Origin: Actinomycetota bacterium
Lineage (GTDB): Bacteria > Actinomycetota > Actinomycetes > Nanopelagicales > Nanopelagicaceae
Length of the DNA: 64,000 nt
Direction of reading: 5' to 3'
NCBI GenBank assembly: GCA_026392935.1
Contig: JAPLBE010000018.1
Coordinates: forward strand, 1-64,000
In this document: in pieces, positions 35,583-48,789 of the stretch
Layout of the letters: each line of letters starts with the position of its first letter
How positions within the stretch are numbered: the stretch's first letter is position 1
Made by a program: the position numbers and the translations under genes
The notes under the pieces: generated by a model
Database searches by the model: none
Told to the model about the DNA's origin: nothing
Seen by the model: only the letters and a program-made list of their open reading frames with translations

Positions 35583-37670
35583 CTAGCTCCAGAAAAAGAG
35601 CCTAAACCATTTCTTACTTCGCTGAACAGATAATCGATGGCGCGAGGCGCGAATTGCAACTGCTCCATCTTTATCGGTACGCAATACCTTAGCTCCTATC
35701 TCCGTCAGCGCGGAGATTGTGCTGGGTGCCGGATGACCATATGTGTTCTGCGTACCGACGCTAATCACAGCCACAGTGGGTGAAAGTTCTCTCATAAGCG
35801 TGAGGTCTTGAAACCGTGATCCATGGTGAGCCACTTTGTACACATCCACATGTCCAATCTGCGAACGTAATTGCTCTTGAACCAATGGTTCTATATCTCC
35901 GGCTGCGAAAAGTGTGAAATCTGGTGATGAAAATGTTGCAGCGATACTTGAGTTATTCGGTGTGTAATCACCCGATCCATCTGGCCATTTCACATCGATA
36001 TCAATATTTCCAATATGTGCATGTGTTCCTGCATTGATATTGCCATACCAAGTAACTCCTACTTTTCTATTCTTTCGTGCCCCGGCCAATCCCCCAACAT
36101 GATCAGCGTGAATATGAGTCAGAACCATCAAAGGGATTTCTTTGATTCCCAACTGATGCAAGCATCTATCGATTAACTGAGCATTGGGGCCTACATCAAT
36201 CACAATCGCTTTATGGTTGTGCAGGTTGATGACCATGGAATCGCCTTGTCCGATATCGCAATTAGCAATGCTCCAATCCCCTGCAGGAAATCTCTGTAAC
36301 CACGTAATCGAAAGGATTGCTACAAGGAAGACGACTGCTGCTTTACCCCGTCCAAAATAGATAGCAGATGCAAGAACTGTTGCCGCAATGAAACCGTAAA
36401 GCCCTGTCTTTAAAGTAAAGACCGGAAAAGTTGAACACCATGCTGCGACCCACGCAATCCACGATGCCAATGGTTTAATGAAGAGAATGAGAAAGCTTGA
36501 TACTGCAGGAAAGAGTGGCGAAACAAGTGCTGCAATAAATCCAACAATTGTTATGGGCGCAACAACGGGCGCCGCCAAGACATTAGCAATGATGCTCATG
36601 GGGCTGACATAGCCAGAGAGAGCAACAATGACCGGAGCGCATAGGACCATTGCCGCAATAGGTGGCGCAAGAAATTTTGGTTTTATCTTTGGTGCAATAA
36701 GTAAAAGCCCCGCGGTTGCAAGTACCGAGAGCGCAAACCCTGGATCTCGTGATTGAAATGGGTCAATAATCACCACCGCAGCAATTGCAAAACCAAGTGC
36801 TGGCAAAGGGTCTCTGCCTTGTCGACTTCCGTAGGCAAAAAGTAAGACTGCAGCCATTGCGGCAGCACGAAGCACAGATGGTGAGGGTCTCACCAGTGCA
36901 ATAAAACAAGAGAGCGAGATTGCAGTTGCAATCAAGCGGTAATTTACTTTTCGGAAGATGAATTGCATCCCCCATAAGACAAATGCCGAGACAATTGCAA
37001 AGTTTGCACCACTGACAGCTACTAAGTGAGTAAGGCCCGATCTGCGCATCTCATTCTTAAATTCAACACTCTGCTTTGTCGTATCTCCGATGACCATGCC
37101 CGGAATAAGTGCTCCCGCATCGCCATCGCCAGTTGCACCTCGTAGACCCAAGCGAATCCGTGCAAGGCCGCGCGCCCATGTGGATGCTTCGCTAATGATT
37201 TTTACTCGTGAATTAACAATCAGAAGCGCAGCCACGCGCCTTTCCTTACTATGCAAAACTTTTGCTTGGACCAATATCTTCTGCCCCGGCAAGAGGCCAT
37301 CAACACTGCGCGTAGAAGCAATAACACGAACAGGTATTCGCAGCGAATATGTATCGTTGATCAGTAGCGCTTGCCCCATAAAACTAAATGAGACGGGAGC
37401 CATCGCAGTACCAAACACTTTGGGTGCCACGCGAGAAGGATCAGTTGTTACCTGTACGACTACTGATGTTGTTTGATCATTGAAATCTGAGAGAGCACTC
37501 GAATCAAGTGCTGCTATACGAATCGACATAATCATCGAACCCAGCAAGATTGCCAGCAATAAAACTGCCAACGTCTTTCGTAGACTGTAGATAACCCTGA
37601 CGCGCGATGCTGCCAATGCAAGGAGTGCAACCCCGGTAATAGTCCAGGGCGCACTCCAACTTTGCACCAA
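35583..37670 (-). CDS. comEC: ComEC/Rec2-family DNA uptake channel
   Basis: 695 residues. Several N-terminal helices, an OB-like extracellular part (residues about 60-150), the membrane competence domain with LVAVSGANFAIVSAF, then a C-terminal metallo-beta-lactamase domain with LTHIHADHVGGL and HHGSRFQD. It forms the inner-membrane channel in natural transformation. The listed start is TTG 37670. The frame is open back to the comEA stop, so the true start may be about 15 codons earlier. comEA is directly upstream. Confidence 0.9.
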   Translation of the reverse strand: MVQSWSAPWTITGVALLALAASRVRVIYSLRKTLAVLLLAILLGSMIMSIRIAALDSSALSDFNDQTTSVVVQVTTDPSRVAPKVFGTAMAPVSFSFMGQALLINDTYSLRIPVRVIASTRSVDGLLPGQKILVQAKVLHSKERRVAALLIVNSRVKIISEASTWARGLARIRLGLRGATGDGDAGALIPGMVIGDTTKQSVEFKNEMRRSGLTHLVAVSGANFAIVSAFVLWGMQFIFRKVNYRLIATAISLSCFIALVRPSPSVLRAAAMAAVLLFAYGSRQGRDPLPALGFAIAAVVIIDPFQSRDPGFALSVLATAGLLLIAPKIKPKFLAPPIAAMVLCAPVIVALSGYVSPMSIIANVLAAPVVAPITIVGFIAALVSPLFPAVSSFLILFIKPLASWIAWVAAWCSTFPVFTLKTGLYGFIAATVLASAIYFGRGKAAVVFLVAILSITWLQRFPAGDWSIANCDIGQGDSMVINLHNHKAIVIDVGPNAQLIDRCLHQLGIKEIPLMVLTHIHADHVGGLAGARKNRKVGVTWYGNINAGTHAHIGNIDIDVKWPDGSGDYTPNNSSIAATFSSPDFTLFAAGDIEPLVQEQLRSQIGHVDVYKVAHHGSRFQDLTLMRELSPTVAVISVGTQNTYGHPAPSTISALTEIGAKVLRTDKDGAVAIRASRHRLSVQRSKKWFRLFFWS

Positions 37671-37717
37671 TGCGCCAATCCATACCGCAGCACCCAGTGC
37701 GAGTGCGCGGCTATCGA

Positions 37718-38326
37718 TTAAACGCGCAGTTTGGCTTTGAACTTTTCGAATGTCTTAGGTCCAATGCCAGGAACTTTCATTATGTCTTCGATGGCAACAA
37801 ATGGGCCATTGACTTTTCTATAGCTAACAATTCGCTGTGCTAACACCGGACCAATTCCATCGAGTCCCTCATACTCTTTGACAGATGCTCGATTGATCAT
37901 GATGGGGCCGTTCTTACGCACGGCCCGCTTTATCGGTGTCCCATTTGAAGCACGCACAGTTGGATATACATAGATTTGTTCGCCATCTTTAAGAATTCGC
38001 GCTTGGTTGATATCAGAGGTATCTGCACCCCTCTTCAATCCCCCAGCTGCTTCTATGGCATCGATGACTCGAGAACTTGGCGGCAATGAATACACGCCTG
38101 GCTTAACAACTGCACCCGATACATCGATAACAAGTAGTGGAACCACGGTGGCAATATCAAGTGCCAATGGAGCGGCAATAACTTCTTGTGAAGAGCCGCG
38201 GGAAACAAAGAGGGCTGAAATGAGGAGTACTAAGACAGCAACAACTGCCAGTCCTCTTTTTTGCAGTGATGAATAGTGAAGTTCTTCCCACCACGTTGCT
38301 ATTTTTTCTGTATATGAATTATTCAT
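37718..38326 (-). CDS. comEA: ComEA-like DNA-binding competence protein
   Basis: 202 residues: a cytoplasmic N-terminus, one membrane helix (about 26-43), an SLBB-like domain (IDVSGAVVKPGVYSLPPSSRV) and a C-terminal pair of helix-hairpin-helix motifs (EGLDGIGPVLAQRIVSYRK and VPGIGPKTFEKFK). The HhH region binds incoming double-stranded DNA outside the cell for passage through ComEC. It follows leuS by 57 bases. Confidence 0.93.
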   Translation of the reverse strand: MNNSYTEKIATWWEELHYSSLQKRGLAVVAVLVLLISALFVSRGSSQEVIAAPLALDIATVVPLLVIDVSGAVVKPGVYSLPPSSRVIDAIEAAGGLKRGADTSDINQARILKDGEQIYVYPTVRASNGTPIKRAVRKNGPIMINRASVKEYEGLDGIGPVLAQRIVSYRKVNGPFVAIEDIMKVPGIGPKTFEKFKAKLRV

Positions 38327-38383
38327 GCACGGATGGTGCAGTAACCGATAACTAATTATTGCGAGAGCAGGCTTGGGTGTTGA

Positions 38384-40855
38384 TTAAAGAACGATGTTGA
38401 CAAGCTTTGGAGCGCGAGCAATCACTTTCTTTGGCGCTGCGCCTGAAAGTGCAGCGATGACAGTAGGCAATGCAAGTGCGGCAGACTCAAATTCAGTGTC
38501 TGAAATAGATGGTGAGACGTTCATACGGTCAACAATTTTGCCGTTAATCTGAATAACAGCTTCTACTTCGTCTGCAACCAAAAGCTTTGGATCCACAATC
38601 GGCCAACCAGCAGTAGCAATTGCTGGCTTATGGCCAAGGCGCTCCCACATTTCCTCTGAAGTAAATGGTGCAACGAGTGAGAGCATGATCGCAATCGCCT
38701 CAGTTGCTTCACGTACGGCTGGATCTGCTGGACCACAACCTGAATCAATTGCCTTACGTGTTGCGTTAACAAGTTCCATCACGCGAGCAATTGCCACGTT
38801 AAATCTAAATGATTCGACAGCGAAGGCGGCATCGTTAAGTGCTTTATGTGTTGCTTTACGAAGGCTGATTTCTCCTGTTGTGAAATCAACACCAGATGCT
38901 GATGTCACATCTCCTGATAAACGCCATGCGCGGCTTAAGAACTTTACAGATCCTGATGGTGAAACATCAGACCAATCAACATCATCTTCAGGTGGACCAG
39001 AGAAGACCATCGATAAACGAATCGCATCGACGCCATGGTTTTCTAGTTCATCAGAAAGACGCACAAGATTTCCACGAGATTTGGACATCGCAGATCCGTC
39101 CATCACAACCATTCCTTGGTTAAGAAGGCGTGTAAATGGTTCGGTAAATGAGAGCATCCTCATGTCATGCAAAACTTTTGTGAAGAAACGTGAATAGAGA
39201 AGGTGCAAGATGGCATGTGTTACTCCGCCAACATATTGATCAACCGGTAACCAGGTATCAATATCAGCGCGATTAAATGGTTCTGTTGCATTGGTTGAAG
39301 ATGGATAGCGCAAGTAGTACCAAGAAGAATCCACAAAGGTATCCATCGTGTCGGTATCGCGCATGGCAGGGCCGGCACACTTAGGGCACTTGGTATTTAC
39401 CCACTCAGTTGCTGCAGCAAGTGGCGATTGTCCTTTCGGCTTGAGATCCAAACCTTTTGCATCAGGAAGAAGTAGCGGGAGTTCGGAATCTGGCACAGCA
39501 ACTTCGCCGCACTTTTCACAATGCACAATAGGAATTGGAGTACCCCAATAACGCTGGCGAGATACAAGCCAATCGCGCAGACGATAATTACGTGCGCTCT
39601 TGCCAAGTCCATCAGCTTCTAACTGCTTATTGATGGCTGCGATTGCATCAGCTTTTGAAAGTCCGTTAAGTGAGCCTGAGTTAATAATCTTTCCATCACC
39701 CGTTGTTGCGATTCCAGTTGCTTGTGGATCTTCTTCTCCGGTTTCAACAACAACTCGAACTGGTAATTTCATAGCTTTCGCAAAATCGAGGTCGCGCTGA
39801 TCGTGTGCAGGAACAGCCATGATTGCGCCGGTTCCGTAATCCGCTAAAACGTAATCTGATGCCCAGATTGGCAACTTCTCGCCATTAACTGGGTTGATAG
39901 CAAAGCGCTTGAGGTCAACACCAGACTTTGGACGGTCGGTTGCCAAGCGATCGATATCTGATGCGGCTTTGATTTTCTCTAAGTACGCAGTGAACTCTGG
40001 TTCAACCGCACTTCCATGTGCAAGTTCTGCAGCAAGTGCTGAATCGGCTGCAACGACCATAAAGGTTGCACCGTACAAAGTATCGGGACGAGTTGTATAA
40101 ATAGTGACAGGTTCTGTGCGACCTTCAATTACAAATTGCACATTGGCGCCCTGTGAACGGCCAATCCAATTGCGCTGCATCATCAAAACTTTCTCAGGCC
40201 ACTTGCCCTCAAGCTCAGACATGTCATCTAGAAGACGATCTGCGTAATCAGTAATCTTGAAATACCACTGATTCAATTTCTTCTTAGTTACTGCGGTATC
40301 GCATCGTTCGCAGAGCCCTGCAACAACTTGCTCATTAGCAAGCACTGTCTGACATCCTGGACACCAATTAACCGCTGAATTTTTTCGATATGCCAAGCCA
40401 CGTTCGTGCAATTTCGTAAATAACCATTGATTCCATTTGTAGTACTCAGGGTCGCATGTGTTAAATACCCGATCCCAGTCGAAAGAACATGCATAGCGAC
40501 GCATCGATGCTTTCTGGGTTGCAATGTTTTCATAGGTCCAAATGCGTGGATCTTCATTGCGTTTGATTGCCGCATTTTCTGCAGGTAAACCAAAAGCATC
40601 CCACCCAATTGGGTGCATGACGTTGAATCCTTTTTGAATCCAATAACGTGCGATTACATCGCCAAGTGCATAAGCCTCTGCATGGCCCATATGTAAATCA
40701 CCTGATGGATAAGGAAACATATCGAGTACATATTTTTTAGGACGTGCATCATCTGCTCGACCAGATTTAAATGGCTCGAGTGTGTCCCAAATAGGCAGCC
40801 ACTTCTCTTGCACGTATGCAAAATCGTATGCCGCGTGTTCGCGTTCTGTACTCAC
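38384..40855 (-). CDS. leuS: leucyl-tRNA synthetase
   Basis: 823 residues. HIGH appears in [14 protein letters not shown], the editing domain contains [17 protein letters not shown] appears as AMSKSRGN, and there is a zinc site with two Cys-x2-Cys pairs around residues 160-180. It charges tRNA-Leu and edits mischarged isoleucine and valine analogues. The start is GTG at 40855, one base after the 3' end of tRNA-Ala. No Shine-Dalgarno is available there, so translation must begin on a leaderless or almost leaderless message. Confidence 0.96.
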   Translation of the reverse strand: MSTEREHAAYDFAYVQEKWLPIWDTLEPFKSGRADDARPKKYVLDMFPYPSGDLHMGHAEAYALGDVIARYWIQKGFNVMHPIGWDAFGLPAENAAIKRNEDPRIWTYENIATQKASMRRYACSFDWDRVFNTCDPEYYKWNQWLFTKLHERGLAYRKNSAVNWCPGCQTVLANEQVVAGLCERCDTAVTKKKLNQWYFKITDYADRLLDDMSELEGKWPEKVLMMQRNWIGRSQGANVQFVIEGRTEPVTIYTTRPDTLYGATFMVVAADSALAAELAHGSAVEPEFTAYLEKIKAASDIDRLATDRPKSGVDLKRFAINPVNGEKLPIWASDYVLADYGTGAIMAVPAHDQRDLDFAKAMKLPVRVVVETGEEDPQATGIATTGDGKIINSGSLNGLSKADAIAAINKQLEADGLGKSARNYRLRDWLVSRQRYWGTPIPIVHCEKCGEVAVPDSELPLLLPDAKGLDLKPKGQSPLAAATEWVNTKCPKCAGPAMRDTDTMDTFVDSSWYYLRYPSSTNATEPFNRADIDTWLPVDQYVGGVTHAILHLLYSRFFTKVLHDMRMLSFTEPFTRLLNQGMVVMDGSAMSKSRGNLVRLSDELENHGVDAIRLSMVFSGPPEDDVDWSDVSPSGSVKFLSRAWRLSGDVTSASGVDFTTGEISLRKATHKALNDAAFAVESFRFNVAIARVMELVNATRKAIDSGCGPADPAVREATEAIAIMLSLVAPFTSEEMWERLGHKPAIATAGWPIVDPKLLVADEVEAVIQINGKIVDRMNVSPSISDTEFESAALALPTVIAALSGAAPKKVIARAPKLVNIVL

Positions 40856-40856
40856 G

Positions 40857-40929
40857 TGGAGATAAGGGGAATCGAACCCCTAACCTCTTCCATGCCATGG
40901 AAGCGCGCTACCAATTGCGCCATATCCCC
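40857..40929 (-). tRNA. tRNA-Ala (GGC)
   Basis: 73 bases. Acceptor GGGGATA pairs with TATCTCC; anticodon stem CTTCC/GGAAG encloses ATGGCAT, giving GGC. The T arm has GGTTCGATTCC. The discriminator A is followed directly by C and then the leuS GTG, and CCA is not encoded. It lies downstream of the histidine phosphatase gene on the same strand. Confidence 0.95.
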
Positions 40930-40959
40930 GTCAATTAAAACTATTCAGGAGTGCGAACT

Positions 40960-41619
40960 TTACCGCACTGAATCCGGGATAACTCCGCCAGATTCTTCAC
41001 CATATACAGGCTCTGGTATCGATCCCGCGTTATGTTCAACTAATAACCAGCCCTTTGGTGAATATTCAAGTATCGACCACTGCGCATTGGATAAACCACC
41101 AATGCGAGACCAGAATGGAATTGGTAGCTCTAGAAAAGTTCCAATGATTGTTCGCGCAGTTCCACCATGTGTTGCAACTACAAGACGTTGATTATCTTTT
41201 CCAGCAAGTGCATCCATGATCGCAGCATGACCACGTGCGCCAACTTCACTTCTGCGTTCCCCGATTCCACCAGCAGGATTGTCGCCACCCATTGACCATT
41301 GACGCAGATTATCTAAATCAACTTTACGAATCTCATCGCCAGTCAGGCCTTCCCAATTTCCACAATTTGTTTCGCGCAAGCGTGCATCAGTTGCAACTTC
41401 GAGGCCAGACAACTTTACCAATTCGTGCGCAGTACTTTGTGCACGGTTGAGATCGCTCGCGATAATTGCAGTTGGTTTCATTGATGCAATAAATGGTGCT
41501 GCGTGTGATGCCTGAAATTTACCAACTTCATTAAGTGGGATATCGGTATGTCCTTGAAACTTATTGGCAACATTCCAATCCGTCTGGCCATGGCGCCAGA
41601 GAATTACTTGATTACCCAC
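40960..41619 (-). CDS. histidine phosphatase family protein (phosphoglycerate mutase-like)
   Basis: 219 residues from GTG 41619, which has GGAGG seven bases ahead; a TTG at 41640 would add seven residues. The catalytic motif LWRHGQTDWN carries the phospho-accepting His, and the second His is in VVATHGGTARTI. It is a cofactor-independent-sized phosphatase of the branch-1 family. Substrate may be a sugar or nucleotide phosphate. It overlaps rsfS by 8 bases, as in the nadD-rsfS-phosphatase actinobacterial order. Confidence 0.9.
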   Translation of the reverse strand: MGNQVILWRHGQTDWNVANKFQGHTDIPLNEVGKFQASHAAPFIASMKPTAIIASDLNRAQSTAHELVKLSGLEVATDARLRETNCGNWEGLTGDEIRKVDLDNLRQWSMGGDNPAGGIGERRSEVGARGHAAIMDALAGKDNQRLVVATHGGTARTIIGTFLELPIPFWSRIGGLSNAQWSILEYSPKGWLLVEHNAGSIPEPVYGEESGGVIPDSVR

Positions 41620-41986
41620 GCGCTGCCTCCTCGCGGACAACTTCTAAATCAATCTTGGGACAATCATTCCAGAGGCGATCGAGCATGTAGTAACGACGCA
41701 GCTCGGTGGATTGAATATGTACGACTAAATCTGAATAATCGAGTAGCACCCATTCGGCTGTACCTTCACGACGCAATGGCTTATCTCCTGCAAGGCGCAA
41801 CTTCTCTTCAACTTCATCTGCAATCGAGTCAATCATCTTTGAGTTACTTGCTGTGATAATCAAAAATACTTCGCTCAATACGGTTTGGTCTGATAGATCT
41901 AGCGCAACGAGTTCGGTACCGAATTTATCTGCAGCCGCACGTGCAGCAATCTGTGTTCTCTCAACACACGCTTTACTTGCTGGCAT
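41612..41986 (-). CDS. rsfS: ribosomal silencing factor
   Basis: 124 residues of the RsfS/Iojap family. Conserved TASNSKMIDSIADEVEE and EWVLLDYSDLVVHI are present. It binds uL14 and prevents joining of 30S and 50S subunits when nutrients are low. It overlaps nadD by 14 bases and the phosphatase gene by 8, forming a coupled operon. Confidence 0.94.
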   Translation of the reverse strand: MPASKACVERTQIAARAAADKFGTELVALDLSDQTVLSEVFLIITASNSKMIDSIADEVEEKLRLAGDKPLRREGTAEWVLLDYSDLVVHIQSTELRRYYMLDRLWNDCPKIDLEVVREEAARG

Positions 41987-42524
41987 AGAGGTTGTGCTCC
42001 TTTATATATGCAGCAACAGGTGCTGGGATTTGGTCTGACTTATGAGAACGAATTTCTGTAGCTGATACAGCAAGTGCATCGATTGCAAGATTTGGTTGGC
42101 CAGGAAAATCTGGGCGGTCGATCACGATGAACTCCACCATTTTCTTGAGCTCTGCGGCACGGTGCCACTGATCGATTTTTTCAAATGCATCTGTTCCAAG
42201 AATGAGCGAAATTGTGGCTCCTTCATACGTTGCAGCAATCGCTTCAACTGTATCGATTGCATAACTAGGGCCTTGGCGAAGTACTTCAATGGGATTTACT
42301 TCCACTTTATTCGCAATCTCTGCTTCAAGTGAACTTATAGCGAGCTGACACATCTGTCTTCGCTGTGCACCCGTTGCAACCGGTGCCTCTTCACGTAATC
42401 GTGGTTCTCCCGCTGGAACAACTAAGAGTCGGTCAACAACGTTTCGAGAAATGAGTTCTCGGATGACATGAATGTGTCCGTTGTGAATCGGATCAAATGT
42501 GCCGCCGTACAAACCAACTCTCAA
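41973..42524 (-). CDS. nadD: nicotinate-nucleotide adenylyltransferase
   Basis: 183 residues. The nucleotidyltransferase HxGH-type motif is GGTFDPIHNGHI at the start and the ISxxxIR-type motif is ATEIRSHKSDQIP near the C-terminus. It adenylates nicotinate mononucleotide for NAD synthesis. The start is TTG 42524 because no ATG/GTG fits, five bases after the small membrane protein stop. No strong Shine-Dalgarno is seen. Confidence 0.92.
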   Translation of the reverse strand: MRVGLYGGTFDPIHNGHIHVIRELISRNVVDRLLVVPAGEPRLREEAPVATGAQRRQMCQLAISSLEAEIANKVEVNPIEVLRQGPSYAIDTVEAIAATYEGATISLILGTDAFEKIDQWHRAAELKKMVEFIVIDRPDFPGQPNLAIDALAVSATEIRSHKSDQIPAPVAAYIKEHNLYASK

Positions 42525-42529
42525 GATTG

Positions 42530-42649
42530 TTACTTATCTAGGCGGAGAGTGATGTAGAGAAGGAATGACAAGATTCCAAAGGCAATGATTCCAAATGCGT
42601 ATGGGGGCAATGGAAGTTCGCGTACAACTTCATTGGCGAGGTTCATCAT
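42530..42649 (-). CDS. conserved small membrane protein of the nadD locus
   Basis: 39 residues (ATG-ATG; first at 42649). An amphipathic N-terminus NLANEVVRELPLPPY precedes a single membrane helix (AFGIIAFGILSFLLYITL) and a charged end. Actinobacteria often have such a protein, with the same LP-P-Y pattern, next to nadD, which supports a real gene. It is below usual ORF cut-offs. Function unknown. Confidence 0.75.
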   Translation of the reverse strand: MMNLANEVVRELPLPPYAFGIIAFGILSFLLYITLRLDK

Positions 42650-42662
42650 GCCGTGAAGATTA

Positions 42663-45750
<3,088 letters not shown>

Positions 45751-45754
<4 letters not shown>

Positions 45755-46893
45755 TTTTTACCTACCGAATTCGCAGCTAACCCTCTTTCAATCACTCTAG
45801 GTAAGACAGAGAGAGCAAACTGAACATCAGACTCAGTGTTAGATGCGCCGAATGAAAAGCGTAGAGAAGATTGTGAAAGAACATCCGTGAGTCCCATCGC
45901 CATCAATACATGGCTTGGACGATGCACCCCGGCTGTGCATGCGGCGCCAGTTGAACATGACACCTTCTCTGAATCCATAAGCAAGAGAAGCGAATCACTT
46001 TGTGTGCCTGGAAAAGTAATGTTTGAAATACCAGGAAGACGTGGAGCGCTCTCTCCATTTATTACCGCATCGGGGCGGACTGCAATGACGCCGGATTCAA
46101 ATAAATCTCTGAGCTGCGCAACTTTCGTTGCATCAAAAATATGCGCAGATACTGCTGCAGCAAATGCCACGATTGATGGAGCGTTGAGAGTTCCACTTCG
46201 GATTTCGCGTTCTTGTCCGCCGCCATGCAAGAGCGCTGGAATTTCTACTGCGCGACGCAAAATGAGTGCGCCGATACCAAGTGGTCCGCCAACTTTATGT
46301 CCACTTATTGTCATAGCGAACAACCCAAGATCTTTGTACGAGATAGGCACCTTGGTGAAACTCTGAACCGCGTCACAATGCACGGGAATATCTCCAGCGA
46401 TCTTTACGACTTCAGCGATTGGTTGGATAACCCCGGTCTCATTGTTGCTGTGCATCACTGAGATAAGAGCAATCTCATTCTTGCGCGCTGCAACAGTTGC
46501 TTGCAGGAAATCTAAATCAATAAGTCCATCACTATCGACAGGAATCTGGATCAACTCGGCACCTTCGTGGTCAGCTAACCAGAGCGCAGGATCTAAAACA
46601 GCATGATGTTCGATACTTGAAACAATGATCACTTTCTTCTCTGAATTCCAGAATAAACCTTTTATGGCTGCATTATTAGCTTCAGTCCCAGAACCAGTGA
46701 AAATCACTTCACTGGGTAAGCAATCAATTGCGCGAGCAATTATTTCGCGAGCATCTTCAACGTCTTTGCGGGTAGAACGACCTTCAGTATGAAGCGAAGA
46801 TGGGTTACCTAATTTGCGCAGAGCAGAATTCATTGCATCAATGGCAACGTCAAACATCGGCGTTGTAGCCGCATGGTCGAGATAGACGCTCAT
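45751..46893 (-). CDS. cysteine desulfurase (IscS/NifS-like)
   Basis: 380 residues, PLP-dependent. The start LDHAATTPM, the PLP lysine in [10 protein letters not shown], and the active Cys in [11 protein letters not shown] identify the family. It supplies persulfide sulfur to MnmA, encoded next, and possibly to Fe-S assembly. The start is preceded by TAGACT six bases before ATG. Confidence 0.94.
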
Positions 46894-46920
46894 TGGAGCA
46901 GTCTAGTTCGTCAGTGCCGG

Positions 46921-47874
46921 CTAGCTATTTCGAGCGAGCACGCCTTCGGTGGCTTTCGGAAGCACGTTAAAGAGGTCTCCCACTACGCCGAAATCGGCAA
47001 TATCGAAGAGCGGTGCTTCAGGATCTTTATTGACCACAATGATTGTCTTTGATGTCTGCATGCCGGCACGATGTTGAATCGCACCTGAAATTCCACAAGC
47101 AACATAGAGCTGCGGGCTAACGGTCTTGCCAGTCTGTCCAACCTGATGTGAATGTGGATACCAACCAGCATCAGTTGCTGCGCGAGATGCGCCCACTGCT
47201 GCGCCAAGTGAATCTGCAAATGCTTCTACTGCAGTGAAGTTTCCATCTGTTCCGCGTCCACCAGATACAACAATGTTGGCCTCTGTTAACTCTGGACGTC
47301 CGCCCTTTACGGGAGGTTGCGAAGAGCTGATGCGAGCTTTCTTTGCCTCTGCACCGATAGTTGCTGTTGCACTTTCAATAGCAGGTGTCGATGCCGAGAA
47401 ATCTGCTTCTACACTGTTTGGGCGAACAGTAATAATTGGCGTTCCGTGTGAAACTTTTGAGAGCACAGTTGTTGAACCACCGAATACAGATTGCGTAGCT
47501 GTTGCATCTGCTGCAATATCAATGGCATCAGTGATAATTCCTGATTCGGTAAGAACTGCAACGCGCGCTGCTACTTCTTTTCCAAATGCGTGTGATGCAA
47601 CCAAAAGCGCTGTCGGAGACTTCTCTTTAACAAGATTGGCTAGTGCGTCAGCGGATGCTGCTACACCGTGCGCTGAAAAATCATCAGATTCAAGAACCAG
47701 TACGCTAGTAACTGGACCTTGATTTACAGTTGCAGCGAGCGCCGCACCTTTGCCGTTTGGCGCAAGAACAACAGCTATTACTGATCCGATGCGAGCGCCT
47801 GCAGTGGCAAGTTCTGCTGTTGTCTTGCTTGCTTTGTCACCTGAAAAATCAGCGAGAATAAATACGTTGCTCAT
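46921..47874 (-). CDS. etfA: electron transfer flavoprotein subunit alpha
   Basis: 317 residues. The C-terminal FAD-binding half has VSGGRGTDGNFTAVEAF, GASRAATDAGW, HQVGQTGKTVSPQLYVACGISGAIQH (overlapping motif pieces) and INKDPEAPLF-like VVNKDPEAPLFD. With EtfB it carries electrons from acyl-CoA dehydrogenases to the quinone pool. It overlaps etfB by 4 bases. Confidence 0.95.
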   Translation of the reverse strand: MSNVFILADFSGDKASKTTAELATAGARIGSVIAVVLAPNGKGAALAATVNQGPVTSVLVLESDDFSAHGVAASADALANLVKEKSPTALLVASHAFGKEVAARVAVLTESGIITDAIDIAADATATQSVFGGSTTVLSKVSHGTPIITVRPNSVEADFSASTPAIESATATIGAEAKKARISSSQPPVKGGRPELTEANIVVSGGRGTDGNFTAVEAFADSLGAAVGASRAATDAGWYPHSHQVGQTGKTVSPQLYVACGISGAIQHRAGMQTSKTIIVVNKDPEAPLFDIADFGVVGDLFNVLPKATEGVLARNS

Positions 47875-48653
47875 ATCAACTTCTTCTCTGCTAGGAAGGA
47901 GATAAGGGCCTCGCCACCATTTCCTTCATCGTTAACTTTTAAGCCGGCTGCACGTGCGGGGCGTGGAGTCGCATCATTTACTTGTGACCAGGCGCTCTGT
48001 GCAGATACCCCAACAGCTGCTAAATCTTTCTGATCAATAGTCTTCTTCTTCGCTGCCATGATTCCCTTAAAGGATGGATAACGAGGTTCATTGATTTTCT
48101 CTACCACGCTGATAACTACTGGGAAATCTGCTGAAAGTTCATCAACTCCTGCTTCGGTAACGCGAGTGATAGAGACTTTTCCAGCTGGGTCCACAACTAC
48201 CTTTGAAGCGAAAGTTAACTGAGCCCATCCAAGGCGCGCACTGAGCATTGCAGGTACAACGCTCATTCGTGCATCCGTTGATTCGGTTCCGCAAATGACG
48301 ATGTCGTATCCACCATCGCTAATTACCTTGGCAAGCACTGCAGATGTGGCAAGCGCATCAGAGCCTGCAAGCGCTGCATCCGTTACTAAGATCGCATCAT
48401 TTGCACCCATGGAAAGACCTTTTCGCACGGCTTCAGTTGCACGCTCTGGTCCCATTGAAATCAAAGTAATTGTATTTGCGCCACCTTCATCGTTGCCACC
48501 GTGTTCTTCTGCAATACGTAGCGCTTCTTCCACTGCGTATTCATCAAGATCGTTAAGAACTGCATCAACGTTTTCGCGATCGAGTACACCGTTGACCATC
48601 TTCTTCTCTGCCCATGAATCGGGCACCTGCTTGACGCAAACGGCAATCTTCAT
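47871..48653 (-). CDS. etfB: electron transfer flavoprotein subunit beta
   Basis: 260 residues: AVCVKQVPDSW at the start, an NDLDEYAVEEALR segment, and the GTESTDARMSVVPAML region near the AMP site. It pairs with EtfA. TAATAT ends 7 bases before the ATG, with no Shine-Dalgarno, which suggests leaderless transcription. It is divergent from the glycosyltransferase operon. Confidence 0.95.
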   Translation of the reverse strand: MKIAVCVKQVPDSWAEKKMVNGVLDRENVDAVLNDLDEYAVEEALRIAEEHGGNDEGGANTITLISMGPERATEAVRKGLSMGANDAILVTDAALAGSDALATSAVLAKVISDGGYDIVICGTESTDARMSVVPAMLSARLGWAQLTFASKVVVDPAGKVSITRVTEAGVDELSADFPVVISVVEKINEPRYPSFKGIMAAKKKTIDQKDLAAVGVSAQSAWSQVNDATPRPARAAGLKVNDEGNGGEALISFLAEKKLI

Positions 48654-48691
48654 GAAGAGGATATTACTAGCCGGTACCCAGTTTTGGGCGG

Positions 48692-48719
48692 TTGACCCCG
48701 AAAAGTCTCAACCAATACT
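48692..48719 (+). promoter_or_regulatory. possible promoter of the glycosyltransferase operon
   Basis: TTGACC (48692-48697), 16 bases, then AATACT (48714-48719). The first ATG is about 70 bases further. The -35 box is good and the -10 box is moderate. It lies in the 136-base gap divergent from etfB. Confidence 0.35.
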
Positions 48720-48789
48720 TCATCTTTTATTCAGTGACGCGTAACCTGCAGATGGGCTCACAGATTGTTTCGCCCCTCACTCTCATTCC

